From: an uncultured Pseudomonadales bacterium
GTDB taxonomy: Bacteria > Pseudomonadota > Gammaproteobacteria > Pseudomonadales > Balneatricaceae
Length of the DNA stretch: 47,447 nucleotides
Direction: 5' to 3'
Assembly: GCA_938084925.1 (NCBI GenBank)
Contig: CALKFY010000095.1
Span: 1-47,447 of the forward strand
Position numbers and translations under genes: made by a program. This document shows positions 23,257 through 32,148 of this stretch, one piece after another. Below the pieces are notes generated by a model that worked only from the letters and a program-made list of their open reading frames with translations, ran no database searches and was not told where the DNA came from. Within the stretch, counting starts at the first letter, position 1; the number at the start of each line of letters is the position of its first letter.

Positions 23257-23290
23257 TACTCTATTTAACATAATATACATTATGCGAAGT
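23257..23290 (-). repeat. dif: attR overlapping a chromosomal dif site
   Basis: Read on the minus strand: XerC arm ACTTCGCATAA (23280-23290), centre TGTATA (23274-23279), XerD arm TTATGTTAAAT (23263-23273). Twenty-four contiguous positions equal E. coli dif, differing only in the outermost four bases of the XerC arm. XerC and XerD act here to resolve chromosome dimers under FtsK control. Positions 23257-23280 repeat 10744-10767 exactly. By inference the host dif before integration combined the left XerD arm with this XerC arm. Confidence 0.92.
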
Positions 23291-23355
23291 TGGATATAGC
23301 CAGAACAGGGGCCTACGGTTTATAATAAACCCTACACCCTTCAGGAATTAATTCT

Positions 23356-23685
23356 GTGCAATCTCCTCACGCCAATTCTACTTGTCCAGTTGCGCTACGC
23401 TTAAAACAAGCTCGTATACGCTCAGGTTTATCACAACGCAAACTTGGTATTGCCGCTGGCATTGATGAGGCTTCTTCAAGCGCACGGATGAATCAATATG
23501 AACGCGCTAAGCATGTTCCTGACTTTGACACCTTGTCTAAACTAGCTAAGGTTTTAGATGTGCCAGTTAGTTACTTTTATTGCATCGATGATGCTGACGC
23601 AGAGTTTCAGCTAAACTTTCATCAGCTACACTCCGGCCAGCAAACTCAGGTTAAGCAGTTATTAAAGCGTATCAACTTTAGTTAG
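23356..23685 (+). CDS. XRE-family transcriptional regulator
   Basis: A 109-aa protein with a lambda-repressor-like HTH at about residues 12-68 (ALRLKQARIRSGLSQRKLGI, NQYERAKHVPDFDTLSKLAK, VLDVPVSYFY). GTG start with AGGA 9 bases upstream. It lies 66 bp to the right of dif, outside the 24-bp repeats, so it belongs to the chromosome and not to the present prophage. It may still derive from an older dif-integrated element. Target genes unknown. Confidence 0.85.
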   Translation: MQSPHANSTCPVALRLKQARIRSGLSQRKLGIAAGIDEASSSARMNQYERAKHVPDFDTLSKLAKVLDVPVSYFYCIDDADAEFQLNFHQLHSGQQTQVKQLLKRINFS

Positions 23686-23718
23686 CCAGCGCTTTCCGCC
23701 TTTCTAGCTACGTACGTC

Positions 23719-23729
23719 TTATGTTAAAT
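23719..23729 (+). repeat. Isolated XerD-arm half-site
   Basis: TTATGTTAAAT, identical to the dif XerD-binding arm, occurs here in the opposite orientation to dif, 430 bp to its right. The adjoining central and XerC positions do not match dif. It could be a relic of an earlier Xer-integrated element or chance in AT-rich DNA. Confidence 0.35.
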
Positions 23730-23750
23730 AAAGCCTGACAAAACTCAGAC

Positions 23751-23778
23751 ACAAAAAAGCCAGCAATAAGAGCTGGCT
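23751..23778 (-). terminator. Terminator of the small membrane protein gene
   Basis: GCCAGC (23759-23764) pairs with GCTGGC (23772-23777); on the minus strand the stem runs into six Ts. It sits 33 bp past the stop of the 49-aa gene. Confidence 0.8.
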
Positions 23779-23810
23779 TGTACGTCTTAGCTATTGCTAG
23801 CTAATTTGGC

Positions 23811-23960
23811 TTACTTGTCGTTGATTTCAGCTTTAGCTGCGTCTTCAGCCATGTAGCCTTTAAGCATCTTGATGCCAACTAGTGTAATGACTATGCAACC
23901 AACAACTACGGCTAGGCTGGCAGATAAAGGTGCGATTGTGTAAGTATCAATTGCGGACAT
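23811..23960 (-). CDS. 49-aa single-helix membrane protein, resembling an inovirus major coat protein
   Basis: The protein reads MSAIDTYTIAPLSASLAVVV, then GCIVITLVGIKMLKGYM and a polar tail AEDAAKAEINDK. A short N-terminus, one helix of about 20 residues and a charged tail is the layout of filamentous-phage coat proteins without a cleaved signal (Pf1/Pf3-like), but many small membrane proteins look similar. It has its own terminator, so it is probably an expressed single gene. AGGT lies about 9 bases before the ATG. It is outside the att repeats of the prophage. Confidence 0.6.
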   Translation of the reverse strand: MSAIDTYTIAPLSASLAVVVGCIVITLVGIKMLKGYMAEDAAKAEINDK

Positions 23961-24076
23961 GGTTAAATACCTAATATAAGTTAATAAGCTTGAAATCTGG
24001 ATACATTCTACCAAGAAAATTGATGAAAATCAGTTAAACAGGGTATTTGCAGGCTAAATATCTGGTATTTCAGGCA

Positions 24077-24111
24077 CAAAAAAGCCCTGCTAAGTATGCT
24101 TTAGCAAGGCT
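24077..24111 (-). terminator. Rho-independent terminator after ahcY
   Basis: AGCCCTGCTAA (24083-24093) pairs with TTAGCAAGGCT (24101-24111) with one mismatch. On the minus strand six Ts follow. It lies 25 bp beyond the ahcY stop. Confidence 0.82.
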
Positions 24112-24135
24112 CTTATTATGACGAGTTATTACGCC

Positions 24136-25554
24136 TTAATAGCGATAGTGCTCTGGCTTATATGGGCCATCCACTGGCACACCAATGTAGTCGGCCTGCT
24201 CTTGGCTAAGGGTAGTAAGCTCGGCGCCAAGCTTGGCTAGGTGCAAACGTGCTACTTCTTCGTCTAGCTCTTTAGCCAGGCGGTACACCCCTACTTCACG
24301 ATCCTTATTTTCGGCAATATCAATTTGCGCGATAGTCTGGTTGGTGAAGCTGTTGGACATTACAAAGCTTGGGTGGCCTGTTGCGCAACCTAGGTTGATC
24401 AAGCGACCTTCAGCAAGAATGTAGATGCTGTTACCGTTAGCAAAAGTATAACGATGCACTGGACAGTTAAAGTCTTTGATTTCTTCCTTTACAACACCAG
24501 GCAAAGCTTCTAGCTCTGCCATTTGTAGTTCGTTGTCAAAGTGACCGATGTTACAAACGATAGCCTGATCTTTCATACGGCTCATTTGTTCTGCGGTAAT
24601 GATATCTTTGTTACCCGTAGTGGTAACAAATAGATCCGCCACAGGTAGCGCCTGCTCAACGGTGGTTACCTGGTAACCGCTCATGCAAGCTTGTAGTGCA
24701 CAGATAGGATCCACTTCAGAAACCATTACACGAGCACGTTCGTTGGCCAAGGCCTCTGCAGAACCCTTACCTACGTCACCGTAGCCACATACCATGGCAA
24801 CCTTGCCGGATAGCAATACGTCCATAGCACGCTTGATACCGTCCGTTAGAGAGTGACGGCAGCCGTACACGTTGTCGAACTTAGACTTAGTGACAGAATC
24901 GTTGACGTTGATAGCTTGGAACTTAAGCTCGCCCTTTTCTGCCATTTGAATCAAACGGTGTACACCCGTAGTGGTTTCTTCAGACACACCAACAATCTTG
25001 GATGCCATGGCTGTCCAGTGACCAGGGCGCTCTTTAAGCACACGCTTGATTAGGTCAAAGATTACCTGCTCTTCTTTGCTGCCGGCTTCGCCTTCAATAA
25101 CGCTAGCATCTATTTCTGCTTTGGCACCCAAATGGATCAACAAGGTAGCGTCGCCACCGTCATCAACGATTTGCTCCGGGCCAGACCCATCAGGCCATGT
25201 TAGTGCGCGGTAGGTGCAATCCCAGTATTCTTCCAGAGTTTCACCTTTCCAAGCGAACACTGGTACACCAGAAGCGGCAATAGCTGCTGCGGCATGATCT
25301 TGAGTAGAGAAGATGTTGCAAGAACACCAGCGAACGTCAGCGCCAAGGGCAACCAAAGTTTCAATGAGTACAGCTGTTTGTATCGTCATGTGCAAAGAGC
25401 CCATGATCTTGATGCCAGCTAATGGCTGGCTAGTACCGTACTTTTCACGAGATGCCATCAAACCAGGCATTTCAAATTCGGCAATGTTAAGTTCCTTGCG
25501 GCCAAAGTCGGCCAAGGAAATGTCGGCAACTTGGTATTCAGGGGCCATGGACAT
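24136..25554 (-). CDS. ahcY: Adenosylhomocysteinase (S-adenosylhomocysteine hydrolase)
   Basis: A 472-aa NAD-dependent enzyme that splits S-adenosylhomocysteine into homocysteine and adenosine, relieving product inhibition of methyltransferases. Diagnostic blocks are present: [40 protein letters not shown] (active-site Lys), [13 protein letters not shown] (NAD-binding glycines), [12 protein letters not shown] and the C-terminal [11 protein letters not shown] with the dimer Lys and Tyr. The ATG at 25554 (MSMAPEY) has AAGGA upstream. It lies 48 bp downstream of hspQ; no SAH-riboswitch-like fold was evident in that short gap. Confidence 0.96.
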   Translation of the reverse strand: MSMAPEYQVADISLADFGRKELNIAEFEMPGLMASREKYGTSQPLAGIKIMGSLHMTIQTAVLIETLVALGADVRWCSCNIFSTQDHAAAAIAASGVPVFAWKGETLEEYWDCTYRALTWPDGSGPEQIVDDGGDATLLIHLGAKAEIDASVIEGEAGSKEEQVIFDLIKRVLKERPGHWTAMASKIVGVSEETTTGVHRLIQMAEKGELKFQAINVNDSVTKSKFDNVYGCRHSLTDGIKRAMDVLLSGKVAMVCGYGDVGKGSAEALANERARVMVSEVDPICALQACMSGYQVTTVEQALPVADLFVTTTGNKDIITAEQMSRMKDQAIVCNIGHFDNELQMAELEALPGVVKEEIKDFNCPVHRYTFANGNSIYILAEGRLINLGCATGHPSFVMSNSFTNQTIAQIDIAENKDREVGVYRLAKELDEEVARLHLAKLGAELTTLSQEQADYIGVPVDGPYKPEHYRY

Positions 25555-25602
25555 AGTAGTTCCTTGCAATAATAGTTGGATTTGAGGGGAAGCCCTCAGA
25601 AT

Positions 25603-25941
25603 TTAGTTAATACTAAAACGCGGCTTATATTGGCCGCCAAAACCGACCGTAAACCATTGATCAATGGCGTCGTGAAGTACAGGCTGATTAGCATCAGCAA
25701 GCTCTAGGTTCTGTTCAGAAACATAGGACTCATGCTCACTACCGTCGGTAAGTATGTGATAGAAAGGCTGCTTTTTATTGATTGCCGGTTGCCCTATGCT
25801 TTGCATCGCTTTGCAGGCATCTTGATACCATTTCTCATCAAGAGAGTATTCAAAATCCACGTCAAAGATAACGCCGCGAAAGCCATAATGCTTGTGCTGT
25901 ACAACCTGACCGATGTTAAATTTTGCTTGTGTTAACTGCAT
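25603..25941 (-). CDS. hspQ: Heat-shock protein HspQ (YccV family)
   Basis: A 112-aa soluble protein with the YccV/hemimethylated-DNA-binding fold: KFNIGQVVQHKHYGFRGVIF, then DVDFEYSLDEKWY, QPFYHILTDGSEHESYVSEQ and NL. In E. coli HspQ modulates the Lon protease and helps remove mutant DnaA. The ATG at 25941 gives MQLTQAKF; an upstream TTG is less likely. It precedes ahcY on the same strand and diverges from yccA. Confidence 0.88.
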   Translation of the reverse strand: MQLTQAKFNIGQVVQHKHYGFRGVIFDVDFEYSLDEKWYQDACKAMQSIGQPAINKKQPFYHILTDGSEHESYVSEQNLELADANQPVLHDAIDQWFTVGFGGQYKPRFSIN

Positions 25942-26074
25942 GGACAATAAACCGCCATAAAAAGACTAATATAGTTGCTAGCTATAAATAAAAGCGAGGC
26001 CACATTATAGCCTTTCTAGCAGCCTAATCCAATGACCAAACACTATCTCATTACAGCAGTATCTAATATAAACA

Positions 26075-26102
26075 CTTGAAAAAACCACAAGAAACCACTA
26101 TA
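26075..26102 (+). promoter_or_regulatory. Possible heat-shock-type promoter upstream of yccA
   Basis: CTTGAA (26075-26080), 14 bases, then CCACTATA (26095-26102) partly fits the sigma-32 pattern CTTGAA-N14-CCCCATNT. The -10 part is imperfect. Low confidence. The remaining 26103-26194 leader shows only the GAGGA ribosome-binding site. Confidence 0.3.
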
Positions 26103-26194
26103 AAGACTAATGTACCAGCTGATATTATCAAAGCGCTGAATAAGTCAGCATTCATAGCAAGGTACATCTTTGAAAATTATGAGGATTTTTAAGC

Positions 26195-26863
26195 ATGCAA
26201 GACCAAGTTCAATATGCATCTAATGCACGTGAATCGGAATTAGCAACTAACAAATTAATGCGTAACACCTACGCCCTACTTTCCATGACCCTAATTTTTA
26301 GTGCGGTTATGGCTGTTGTAGCCATCGCGACCAACGCTGCGCCTATGGGCCTTCTAGGTATTGTTGGCATGTTCGCCCTACTATTTATCTTGGGTCGTGC
26401 ACAGAATTCAGTATGGTCCCTACCTCTAGTATTCCTATTTACAGGATTCATGGGTTACAGCATCGGGCCTATCGTTAACATGTATCTAGGTATGGCTAAC
26501 GGTGGCCAAATTGTTGCCACTGCTCTTGCTATGACCGGTATCACCTTCCTAGGTTTATCTGCCTACGCAATTGCAAGTCGTCGTGACTTCAGCATGCTTG
26601 GTGGCATGTTGACCGTTGGTTTGATTGTAGTAGTTATCGCTGCCATTGCCGGTATGTTCTTCCAGGTTCCTGGCCTACAACTAGCGATCTCTGCTGTTGT
26701 TGTTATCTTGATGTCTGGTTTTATCTTGTATGACACAAGCCGTATGGTTCACGGTGGTGAAACCAACTATGTAATGATGACTGTAAGCTTGTACTTGAAC
26801 ATCTATAACTTGTTTTTGTCTCTTTTACATCTTGTTGGCGCCTTCACTGGCAGCGACGATTAA
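26195..26863 (+). CDS. yccA: Bax inhibitor-1 family inner-membrane protein (YccA)
   Basis: A 222-aa protein with seven hydrophobic helices and the BI-1 family blocks (LMRNTYALLSMTLIFSAVMA; ITFLGLSAYAIASRRDFS; MSGFILYDTSRMVHGGETNY; ending YLNIYNLFLSLLHLVGAFTG). The aspartate of YDTSRM is the conserved pore residue of the family. E. coli YccA is an FtsH substrate that can inhibit FtsH action on SecY. Followed by a strong terminator and the tus genes, as in E. coli where yccA and tusE are neighbours. Confidence 0.92.
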   Translation: MQDQVQYASNARESELATNKLMRNTYALLSMTLIFSAVMAVVAIATNAAPMGLLGIVGMFALLFILGRAQNSVWSLPLVFLFTGFMGYSIGPIVNMYLGMANGGQIVATALAMTGITFLGLSAYAIASRRDFSMLGGMLTVGLIVVVIAAIAGMFFQVPGLQLAISAVVVILMSGFILYDTSRMVHGGETNYVMMTVSLYLNIYNLFLSLLHLVGAFTGSDD

Positions 26864-26880
26864 TATTTAATATTATTAAA

Positions 26881-26917
26881 GGCCCTGCTAACGTACATGT
26901 TAGTGGGGCTTTTTTTT
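26881..26917 (+). terminator. Rho-independent terminator after yccA
   Basis: GCCC..CTAAC pairs with GTTAG..GGGC around a GTACAT loop, followed by eight Ts (26910-26917). Confidence 0.88.
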
Positions 26918-26961
26918 GCTTACTTTTTCCTACCAACCTGGTAATTATTCTTTTGCTAACT

Positions 26962-27369
26962 ATGACGCAACTTACCTATTGTTTAGTGGTCCGCTGTGGC
27001 CCTCATCAACAAAGCCAAGCCTTATCGGCTATTGAGTTTGCACGCTCGTTATTAGAGCGCGGCCATAAACTTGAGCGCGTGTTCTTCTACCAGCAAGGCG
27101 TACTCACGGCTTCTTCCTTACGCTCTCCTGCGCAAGGTGACTTAGATATCACCAAACAATGGCAACAACTGCAAAAAGCGCATGAGTTTGACCTAGACGC
27201 GTGCATTGCCGCCGCTCTGCATAACGGTATCGTTAATGAAGAAGAAAGCCAGCGCTATGAACTGTCCGCTCACAACCTGGCCCAAGGCTTTGCCCTTGCA
27301 GGACTAGGACAGCTAGCTAGTGCTACGGTAACTTGTGATCGTGTCATGACCTTTGGAGCCAACCTATGA
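26962..27369 (+). CDS. tusD: Sulfurtransferase TusD
   Basis: A 135-aa DsrE/F-family protein. TusD takes sulfur from TusA on a cysteine within the TusBCD hexamer and passes it to TusE for 2-thiolation of tRNA wobble uridine. The conserved active-site region reads DLDACIAAALHNGI, followed by a mixed region and FALAGLGQLASATVTCDRVM, as in TusD. ATG 26962 (MTQLTYC) is preferred over an in-frame TTG three codons upstream. It overlaps tusC by 4 bp. Confidence 0.92.
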   Translation: MTQLTYCLVVRCGPHQQSQALSAIEFARSLLERGHKLERVFFYQQGVLTASSLRSPAQGDLDITKQWQQLQKAHEFDLDACIAAALHNGIVNEEESQRYELSAHNLAQGFALAGLGQLASATVTCDRVMTFGANL

Positions 27370-27725
27370 GTAGCCTAATTGTCATGCGCAGCACTCCCTA
27401 CGGTAATACCAACGCCAAAGATGCACTGGATGTAATACTGACTTTGGCAGCCTTCGAGCAAGAACCAGTGATGTTATATCAGGGCCTAGGCGTACAGCAG
27501 TTGCTCCTAGAAGCCTCCATGGACACGCCGTTCAAGCATGTCGGAAAAATACTAGGCGCCCTACCCATGTATGACGTTGAAACTGTATACGTGGATCAGA
27601 CTTCCCTAGTGGAACACAGTATCAAGCCAGAGCAGCTACAAGACTTGCCCGTAGCATGCCAGTTGTTAACATCGCATCAGGTCAGTGACCTGCTTCACAG
27701 TCACCTGCACGTAATGGTATTTTAA
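27366..27725 (+). CDS. tusC: Sulfur relay protein TusC
   Basis: A 119-aa DsrE-like subunit of the TusBCD complex. The opening SLIVMRSTPYGNTNAKDALD and the central EQEPVMLYQGLGVQQLL match the TusC/DsrF family. Length is normal. Translationally coupled to tusD by an ATGA overlap and followed by tusB after one base. Confidence 0.93.
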   Translation: MSSLIVMRSTPYGNTNAKDALDVILTLAAFEQEPVMLYQGLGVQQLLLEASMDTPFKHVGKILGALPMYDVETVYVDQTSLVEHSIKPEQLQDLPVACQLLTSHQVSDLLHSHLHVMVF

Positions 27726-27726
27726 G

Positions 27727-27987
27727 ATGTTGCACCTAGTACAATCTCATTTATCTAAACAAGATTTCGATCGCCTGCTGGAACAACTTGTCTATGATGA
27801 CGATATAGTCTTGATGAACGATGGTGTTTATCTATCTAGCGCTGCGCTGCTGTGCCCTTGCCGTTGTCACGTAATGCTTACGGATAGCCAAATGCGCGGT
27901 GTAGGCCTGACTGATGGCATGTTAGCCCTAGATATGGATGGTTTTGTAACCTTGTCTGAACAGCACTCTAGCAGCGCCACTTGGTAA
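27727..27987 (+). CDS. tusB: Sulfur relay protein TusB
   Basis: An 86-aa DsrH-like protein (MLHLVQSHLSKQDFDRLLEQ; DDIVLMNDGVYL), third subunit of the TusBCD hexamer. Smaller and without a catalytic cysteine requirement, as usual. Adjacent to tusC by one base and to tusE by four. Confidence 0.9.
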   Translation: MLHLVQSHLSKQDFDRLLEQLVYDDDIVLMNDGVYLSSAALLCPCRCHVMLTDSQMRGVGLTDGMLALDMDGFVTLSEQHSSSATW

Positions 27988-27991
27988 GCTT

Positions 27992-28303
27992 ATGCAACTT
28001 GAACTAGACAAGGATGGTTTCCTAAAGAACCTTGGTGATTGGAACCCAGAGGTTGCTGATTACCTAGCACAGACGGTAGACGTTGAAATGACCCCTGCAC
28101 ACTGGGAAGTGATTGATTTACTACGTCAGTTTCATGCCGATACAGGTATCTCCCCTGCCATGCGTATCTTGGTGAAGATGGTTAAGAAAGGTCTAGGCCC
28201 AGACAAAGGCAACAGTATTTACCTACTTACCCTGTTTCCAGATAGCCCCGCTAAACTAGCCTCTAAGATAGCTGGTTTACCGCGGCCTACTAACTGTTTA
28301 TAG
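27992..28303 (+). CDS. tusE: Sulfur relay protein TusE (DsrC family)
   Basis: A 103-aa protein. The DsrC-family blocks are present: TPAHWEVIDLLRQFHADTGISPAMR, MRILVKMV, and the C-terminal PRPTNCL, whose penultimate cysteine (Cys102) carries the persulfide. Only the single C-terminal Cys is present, which fits TusE and not sulfite-reductase DsrC. TusE hands sulfur to MnmA, whose gene lies about 14 kb to the right in this window. Confidence 0.95.
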   Translation: MQLELDKDGFLKNLGDWNPEVADYLAQTVDVEMTPAHWEVIDLLRQFHADTGISPAMRILVKMVKKGLGPDKGNSIYLLTLFPDSPAKLASKIAGLPRPTNCL

Positions 28304-28334
28304 ATATCTCAAAAACTAACAAACAAGCACACAC

Positions 28335-28359
28335 AAAAAAGGCGCTAATGCGCCTTTTT
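28335..28359 (+). terminator. Bidirectional terminator between tusE and serS
   Basis: GGCGC-TAAT-GCGCC with As on the left and Ts on the right, between two convergent genes. Confidence 0.88.
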
Positions 28360-28382
28360 AATTGCTCTTTTAAAGGAGCAGC

Positions 28383-29672
<1,290 letters not shown>

Positions 29673-29706
29673 TCAATTCCTACTAAACTTATTAAATTAT
29701 CTAAAT

Positions 29707-30081
29707 CTACTGGCTCAGCATACGTGCCAGCGTAACACCAACATAGGCAGCGCCTATAGCGACCACGACACTAAGTATGACGTTACTTAGGGCAGTCATC
29801 ACCTGGCCTGTTTCTAGCAGGCGAATGGTGTCTAACGAAAAGGTGGAAAAGGTGGTAAACGCACCTAATAGACCCACCATCAAAAATGGACGCAGCCACT
29901 GTGCAAACAGTGACTTCTCTTGCAACAATACAAACAACACGCCCATTAGTAGGGACCCTATTACGTTGGCGATAAATATTGCCATAGGGAACTTGCCTGA
30001 ATAGACAAAGGAAGTTTGCAAAAGGTAGCGTAGCAGTGCGCCTAGAGCGCCACCACAAGCTACAGCAATAAGTTGATTCAC
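29707..30081 (-). CDS. crcB: Fluoride exporter CrcB (Fluc channel)
   Basis: A 124-aa four-helix membrane protein forming a dual-topology dimeric fluoride channel. Conserved features: GGALGALLRYLL at the start, the pore asparagine in IFIANVIGSLLMG, and GAFTTFSTFSLD containing the Phe/Thr/Ser track residues and the Na+-binding break. The upstream 74 bp gap showed no recognisable fluoride riboswitch. Lies between serS and rarA. Confidence 0.92.
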   Translation of the reverse strand: MNQLIAVACGGALGALLRYLLQTSFVYSGKFPMAIFIANVIGSLLMGVLFVLLQEKSLFAQWLRPFLMVGLLGAFTTFSTFSLDTIRLLETGQVMTALSNVILSVVVAIGAAYVGVTLARMLSQ

Positions 30082-30155
30082 TAGGCTTTTGCCTTTAATG
30101 TTGGTTATAGCTGCGATTCATGAATATTGGAGCGAGATTATAGCCTAGTTGTAGG

Positions 30156-31493
30156 CTATTTATAACGCTTTGTCGGACTATCGGCGTTTAATTGCTGCAA
30201 AGTCGCCAGCTTATCGGCGATTTTACCCTCCAAACCACGGTGGCTGGGCTGATACAGCTCAAGGCCTTCTAATTCTGGCGGCAAATAGCACTCGCCAGCA
30301 GCAAAGGCGTTCTCTTCGTTGTGAGCATAGCGATAGTCGGCGCCGTGACCCATATCTTTGGCCAAACTGGTAGGCGCATTACGTAGATGATCCGGTACTT
30401 CATAACCTGGTTCACTACGTACTAGGGCCATAGCTGCATTGAAGGCCATATGGATGGCGTTACTCTTGGGTGCACAAGCACAATATACAGCGGCATGGGC
30501 AATGGCTCTGTTGCCCTCAGCGGGCCCCAAGCGCTCAAAGGCTAACCAAGCATTAGTAGCTAGCTCCAGGGCTCGTGGATCGGCGTTGCCGATGTCTTCC
30601 GAAGCAATAGCAAGGATACGGCGTGCGATGTACAAAGGTTCGCAGCCACTGTCTAGCATACGTGCCATCCAGTACAAAGCGGCATTGGGGTCAGAACCGC
30701 GCACAGACTTATGAAAAGCGGAGATCTGGTCATAAAATATATCCCCACCCTTGTCGTAGCGTTTAGGGCTGGTTTGCAGCACCTCAGCTAGCATTTCGGC
30801 AGATAACTCACCGCCTTGGTCATGGGCCAAGTCACTGGCTAATTCTAGCAAGTTCAATAAGCGTCGCGCATCGCCATCAGCAGCTTGTACTAACAGCTTA
30901 GCAACCTTGTCACTAACCGTCAGGTTCAGCTCACCCAGACCACGTTTCTTGTCTTCCAAGGTACGAGCAAGCAAGGCCAGTAAATCGCCTTCTTGCAGGC
31001 TCTTAAGCACGTAAACACGAGCCCGAGACATTAACGCATTGTTGAGTTCAAAGGCTGGATTCTCGGTAGTGGCACCAATAAAGATAAAAGTACCGTCCTC
31101 TACAAAGGGCAAAAACGCATCCTGCTGGGACTTATTAAAGCGGTGCACTTCATCCACAAACAACACGCTATCGCGGCCCGACTGAGCTTTGACTTGGCGG
31201 GCTTCTTCAACTGCCGCACGGATGTCTTTAACCCCGGACATAACGGCCGACAGGTTAATAAAATGGGCATCGCTAGTGTTGCTAAGTAAGTTAGCTAGTG
31301 TGGTCTTCCCTACTCCTGGTGGACCCCATAGGATCATGGAATGCAAGGCTCCACGGTTTACCACTTGGGACAGGCTCTTGCCGTCACCTAACAAATGGGT
31401 TTGGCCAACGTACTCACTAATATCAACAGGGCGCATGCGTGCCGCTAGTGGCTGGTATCCCTTGTCCTGTTGACTAGAAAATAGATCTTGCAT
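30156..31493 (-). CDS. rarA: Replication-associated recombination protein RarA (MgsA)
   Basis: A 445-aa AAA+ ATPase related to clamp loaders, acting at stalled forks and with SSB. Walker [17 protein letters not shown], Walker [21 protein letters not shown], sensor 1 [13 protein letters not shown]. The C-terminal half has the MgsA/RarA tetramerisation domain ([32 protein letters not shown]). Starts 2 bp after the lolA stop in the same transcript. Confidence 0.96.
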   Translation of the reverse strand: MQDLFSSQQDKGYQPLAARMRPVDISEYVGQTHLLGDGKSLSQVVNRGALHSMILWGPPGVGKTTLANLLSNTSDAHFINLSAVMSGVKDIRAAVEEARQVKAQSGRDSVLFVDEVHRFNKSQQDAFLPFVEDGTFIFIGATTENPAFELNNALMSRARVYVLKSLQEGDLLALLARTLEDKKRGLGELNLTVSDKVAKLLVQAADGDARRLLNLLELASDLAHDQGGELSAEMLAEVLQTSPKRYDKGGDIFYDQISAFHKSVRGSDPNAALYWMARMLDSGCEPLYIARRILAIASEDIGNADPRALELATNAWLAFERLGPAEGNRAIAHAAVYCACAPKSNAIHMAFNAAMALVRSEPGYEVPDHLRNAPTSLAKDMGHGADYRYAHNEENAFAAGECYLPPELEGLELYQPSHRGLEGKIADKLATLQQLNADSPTKRYK

Positions 31494-31495
31494 GG

Positions 31496-32146
31496 TTAGC
31501 GCATATCGATGACATCCGTATCCGCTGGCACTTCAAAGGTGAAGCGCTGTATAGGGATAGACGGATTGGCATGCAAGTTTTGGAAATGCATAGCGGTTTT
31601 TTGCTCTAGTGTGTCTACCACTTGCATTTGGGTTAAGGTGTCACCTTGGAAGTACAAGCGAATATTAGCGTATAAACTTTCGGCATCTTTTGGCTTCAAA
31701 TTAAACTGCTGTAGACTGCTATCGTCGGCGTACAGAACAACATCAAATTGCTCACCAATAGCTTGATTGTTGCCACTTAACAGCAAGGCTGGAGTAGCGG
31801 TTGAACGAGTATCTAGCAACTGCAGAGTTACCTGTTCTAGGTCTGGATCGTAGATCCAAATCTGCTGACCATCGCTAACAATGGTTTGTGCAAACGGGTC
31901 TTCGGTCTGCCAATGAAAACGATTGGGTTGTAACAACTGCATGGTGCCGCGAGTTTCCTGCAAGCGGCTACCGCTAGCGTCCAATAAATATTGCACAAAG
32001 TCGGCTTCTAAACTCTGATAAGCACCAAGCTTGTTTGCCAGTAGTTGGGCGGAATCAGCCGCTACAGTTAAAGCTGATGTGGTAAGCGTTGCAGCCAACA
32101 ACAGGCCTGGCGCCAGACTCTTTAGTAACTTGAATTGAAACGGCAT
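31496..32146 (-). CDS. lolA: Outer-membrane lipoprotein carrier LolA
   Basis: A 216-aa periplasmic chaperone with a signal peptide (LLKSLAPGLLLAATLTTSAL, cut near AAD). The mature part has the LolA features: LEADFVQYLLDASGSRLQET, RFHWQTEDPFAQTIVSDGQQ, IWIYDPDLEQVTLQ. It ferries lipoproteins from LolCDE to LolB. Two bases separate it from ftsK upstream, so the two are co-transcribed, as in many gammaproteobacteria. Confidence 0.94.
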   Translation of the reverse strand: MPFQFKLLKSLAPGLLLAATLTTSALTVAADSAQLLANKLGAYQSLEADFVQYLLDASGSRLQETRGTMQLLQPNRFHWQTEDPFAQTIVSDGQQIWIYDPDLEQVTLQLLDTRSTATPALLLSGNNQAIGEQFDVVLYADDSSLQQFNLKPKDAESLYANIRLYFQGDTLTQMQVVDTLEQKTAMHFQNLHANPSIPIQRFTFEVPADTDVIDMR

Positions 32147-32148
32147 GC

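Larger units (their letters stand above)
10744..23280. mobile_element. Corticovirus-like (PM2-type) tailless phage prophage integrated at dif
   Basis: The element is bounded by an exact 24-bp direct repeat at 10744-10767 and 23257-23280, giving a 12,513-bp circular form. Between the repeats are about 25 tightly packed genes: HUH replication protein, packaging ATPase, a double-jelly-roll-like major capsid protein, many small single-helix membrane proteins, spike/fibre proteins, lysis proteins and two repressor-like genes. No terminase, portal, tail or integrase gene is present. Size and gene set fit PM2 (Corticoviridae) and its relatives, whose virions have an internal membrane under a capsid. 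The repeats coincide with dif, so XerC/XerD probably perform integration. All virion and replication frames are open, so the prophage looks intact. Confidence 0.88.

Noticed and set aside
10744-23280. Search for an integrase, terminase, portal or tail genes in the prophage
   Set aside because: No product shows the R..HxxR..Y integrase pattern, a serine recombinase motif or a large-terminase nuclease; the only ATPase is the short packaging type.
10744-23280. Filamentous phage (inovirus) as identity of the main element
   Set aside because: No Zot-type assembly ATPase, pIII or coat gene of inovirus type within the repeats; the capsid-like gene and ATPase point to an icosahedral membrane phage.
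25555-25602. Possible SAH riboswitch before ahcY
   Set aside because: Only 48 bases separate hspQ and ahcY, and apart from a small GAGG/CCTC hairpin no conserved SAH-riboswitch core can be seen.
30082-30155. Possible fluoride riboswitch before crcB
   Set aside because: The 74-bp gap does not show the conserved pseudoknot core; crcB is probably read from the ftsK-lolA-rarA transcript.
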